This document shows, in pieces, positions 5,726-5,886 of a stretch of DNA of 5,886 bases (positions within the stretch are counted from its first letter, which is position 1; every line of letters starts with the position of its first letter). Both the position numbers and the translations under genes were made by a program. The stretch covers positions 1-5,886 of the forward strand of contig CAZOXZ010000154.1 of assembly GCA_964583865.1 (NCBI GenBank). Reading direction: 5' to 3'. The DNA is from DASSBG01 sp964583865 (GTDB lineage Bacteria; Pseudomonadota; Gammaproteobacteria; Xanthomonadales; Rhodanobacteraceae). Under the pieces are notes generated by a model. It did not search any database, was not told the origin of the DNA, and saw only the letters and a list, made by a program, of their open reading frames with translations.

Positions 5726-5886
5726 ATGAGCAAGACCAGTTTTGACTTCATTCCGCGCGCGTGGCGCCCGGAAAAGCCGCGCAGCTTCGGCCTTACCGAA
5801 ATCCGCGCACCGCACTACTGGGCCTACGGTGCCCGCCACATGCAGGACGTGTTCGACGTCGCCGCGCCCTGGGTCGACGGCATCAA
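5726..5886 (+). CDS. Phosphosulfolactate synthase (ComA)/HSA32-like protein, 5' part only
   Basis: Only the first 53 codons are in the window; the frame is open at the right edge. The N-terminus contains RPEKPRSFGLTEIRAPHY (residues 14-31) followed by DVFDVAAPWVDGI (41-53). From memory this pattern (KPR..G.TE.R.PHY, then ..VDG.K at the second strand) is that of the HSA32 branch of the phosphosulfolactate synthase family, TIM-barrel proteins. Archaeal ComA adds sulfite to phosphoenolpyruvate to make phosphosulfolactate for coenzyme M; plant HSA32 is a heat-stress memory protein with no established activity. The start is supported by GAGGAGG 6 nt upstream. It follows the MmgE/PrpD gene by 11 nt, so both are surely one operon. 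The active-site residues lie outside the window, so activity cannot be judged; the family call rests on about 40 informative residues. Confidence 0.7.
   Translation, partial: MSKTSFDFIPRAWRPEKPRSFGLTEIRAPHYWAYGARHMQDVFDVAAPWVDGI

Overview
This GC-rich window reads as chromosomal DNA of a proteobacterium, most likely a gammaproteobacterium. The grounds are the proteobacterial-type heterodimeric ATP sulfurylase (CysD plus a CysN that seems to run into a CysC domain) and the AmgK/MurU cell-wall recycling pair known from Pseudomonas and relatives. No species call is possible. I see no mobile elements, RNA genes, CRISPR arrays or pseudogenes.

Left part (1-2190, minus strand): a sulfate-activation operon, cysD (2190-1288) followed by cysN (1288 to beyond the left edge). 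The stop of cysD and the start of cysN share one base (TGATG), so translation is probably coupled. The last visible CysN residues resemble the linker that leads into an APS-kinase domain in bifunctional CysNC proteins, so the gene probably continues as cysNC outside the window.

Middle (2321-4032, plus strand): amgK and murU, overlapping by four bases (ATGA). AmgK phosphorylates MurNAc/GlcNAc at the anomeric position and MurU converts MurNAc-1-phosphate to UDP-MurNAc, returning recycled murein sugar directly to peptidoglycan precursor synthesis. They are divergent from cysD across a 130-bp intergenic region that carries a perfect 7-bp inverted repeat.

Right part (4033-5886, plus strand): a 242-bp leader with several short dyads, then a two-gene unit. 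The first gene is a full-length MmgE/PrpD-family protein (4275-5714). Eleven bases later a gene begins at 5726 and runs off the right edge. Its first 53 residues resemble the phosphosulfolactate synthase (ComA)/HSA32 family; HSA32 is a plant heat-stress protein with no settled biochemical activity. Both genes have almost identical strong Shine-Dalgarno regions. This pair is the least understood and most interesting part of the window. The functions of the other genes are conventional.
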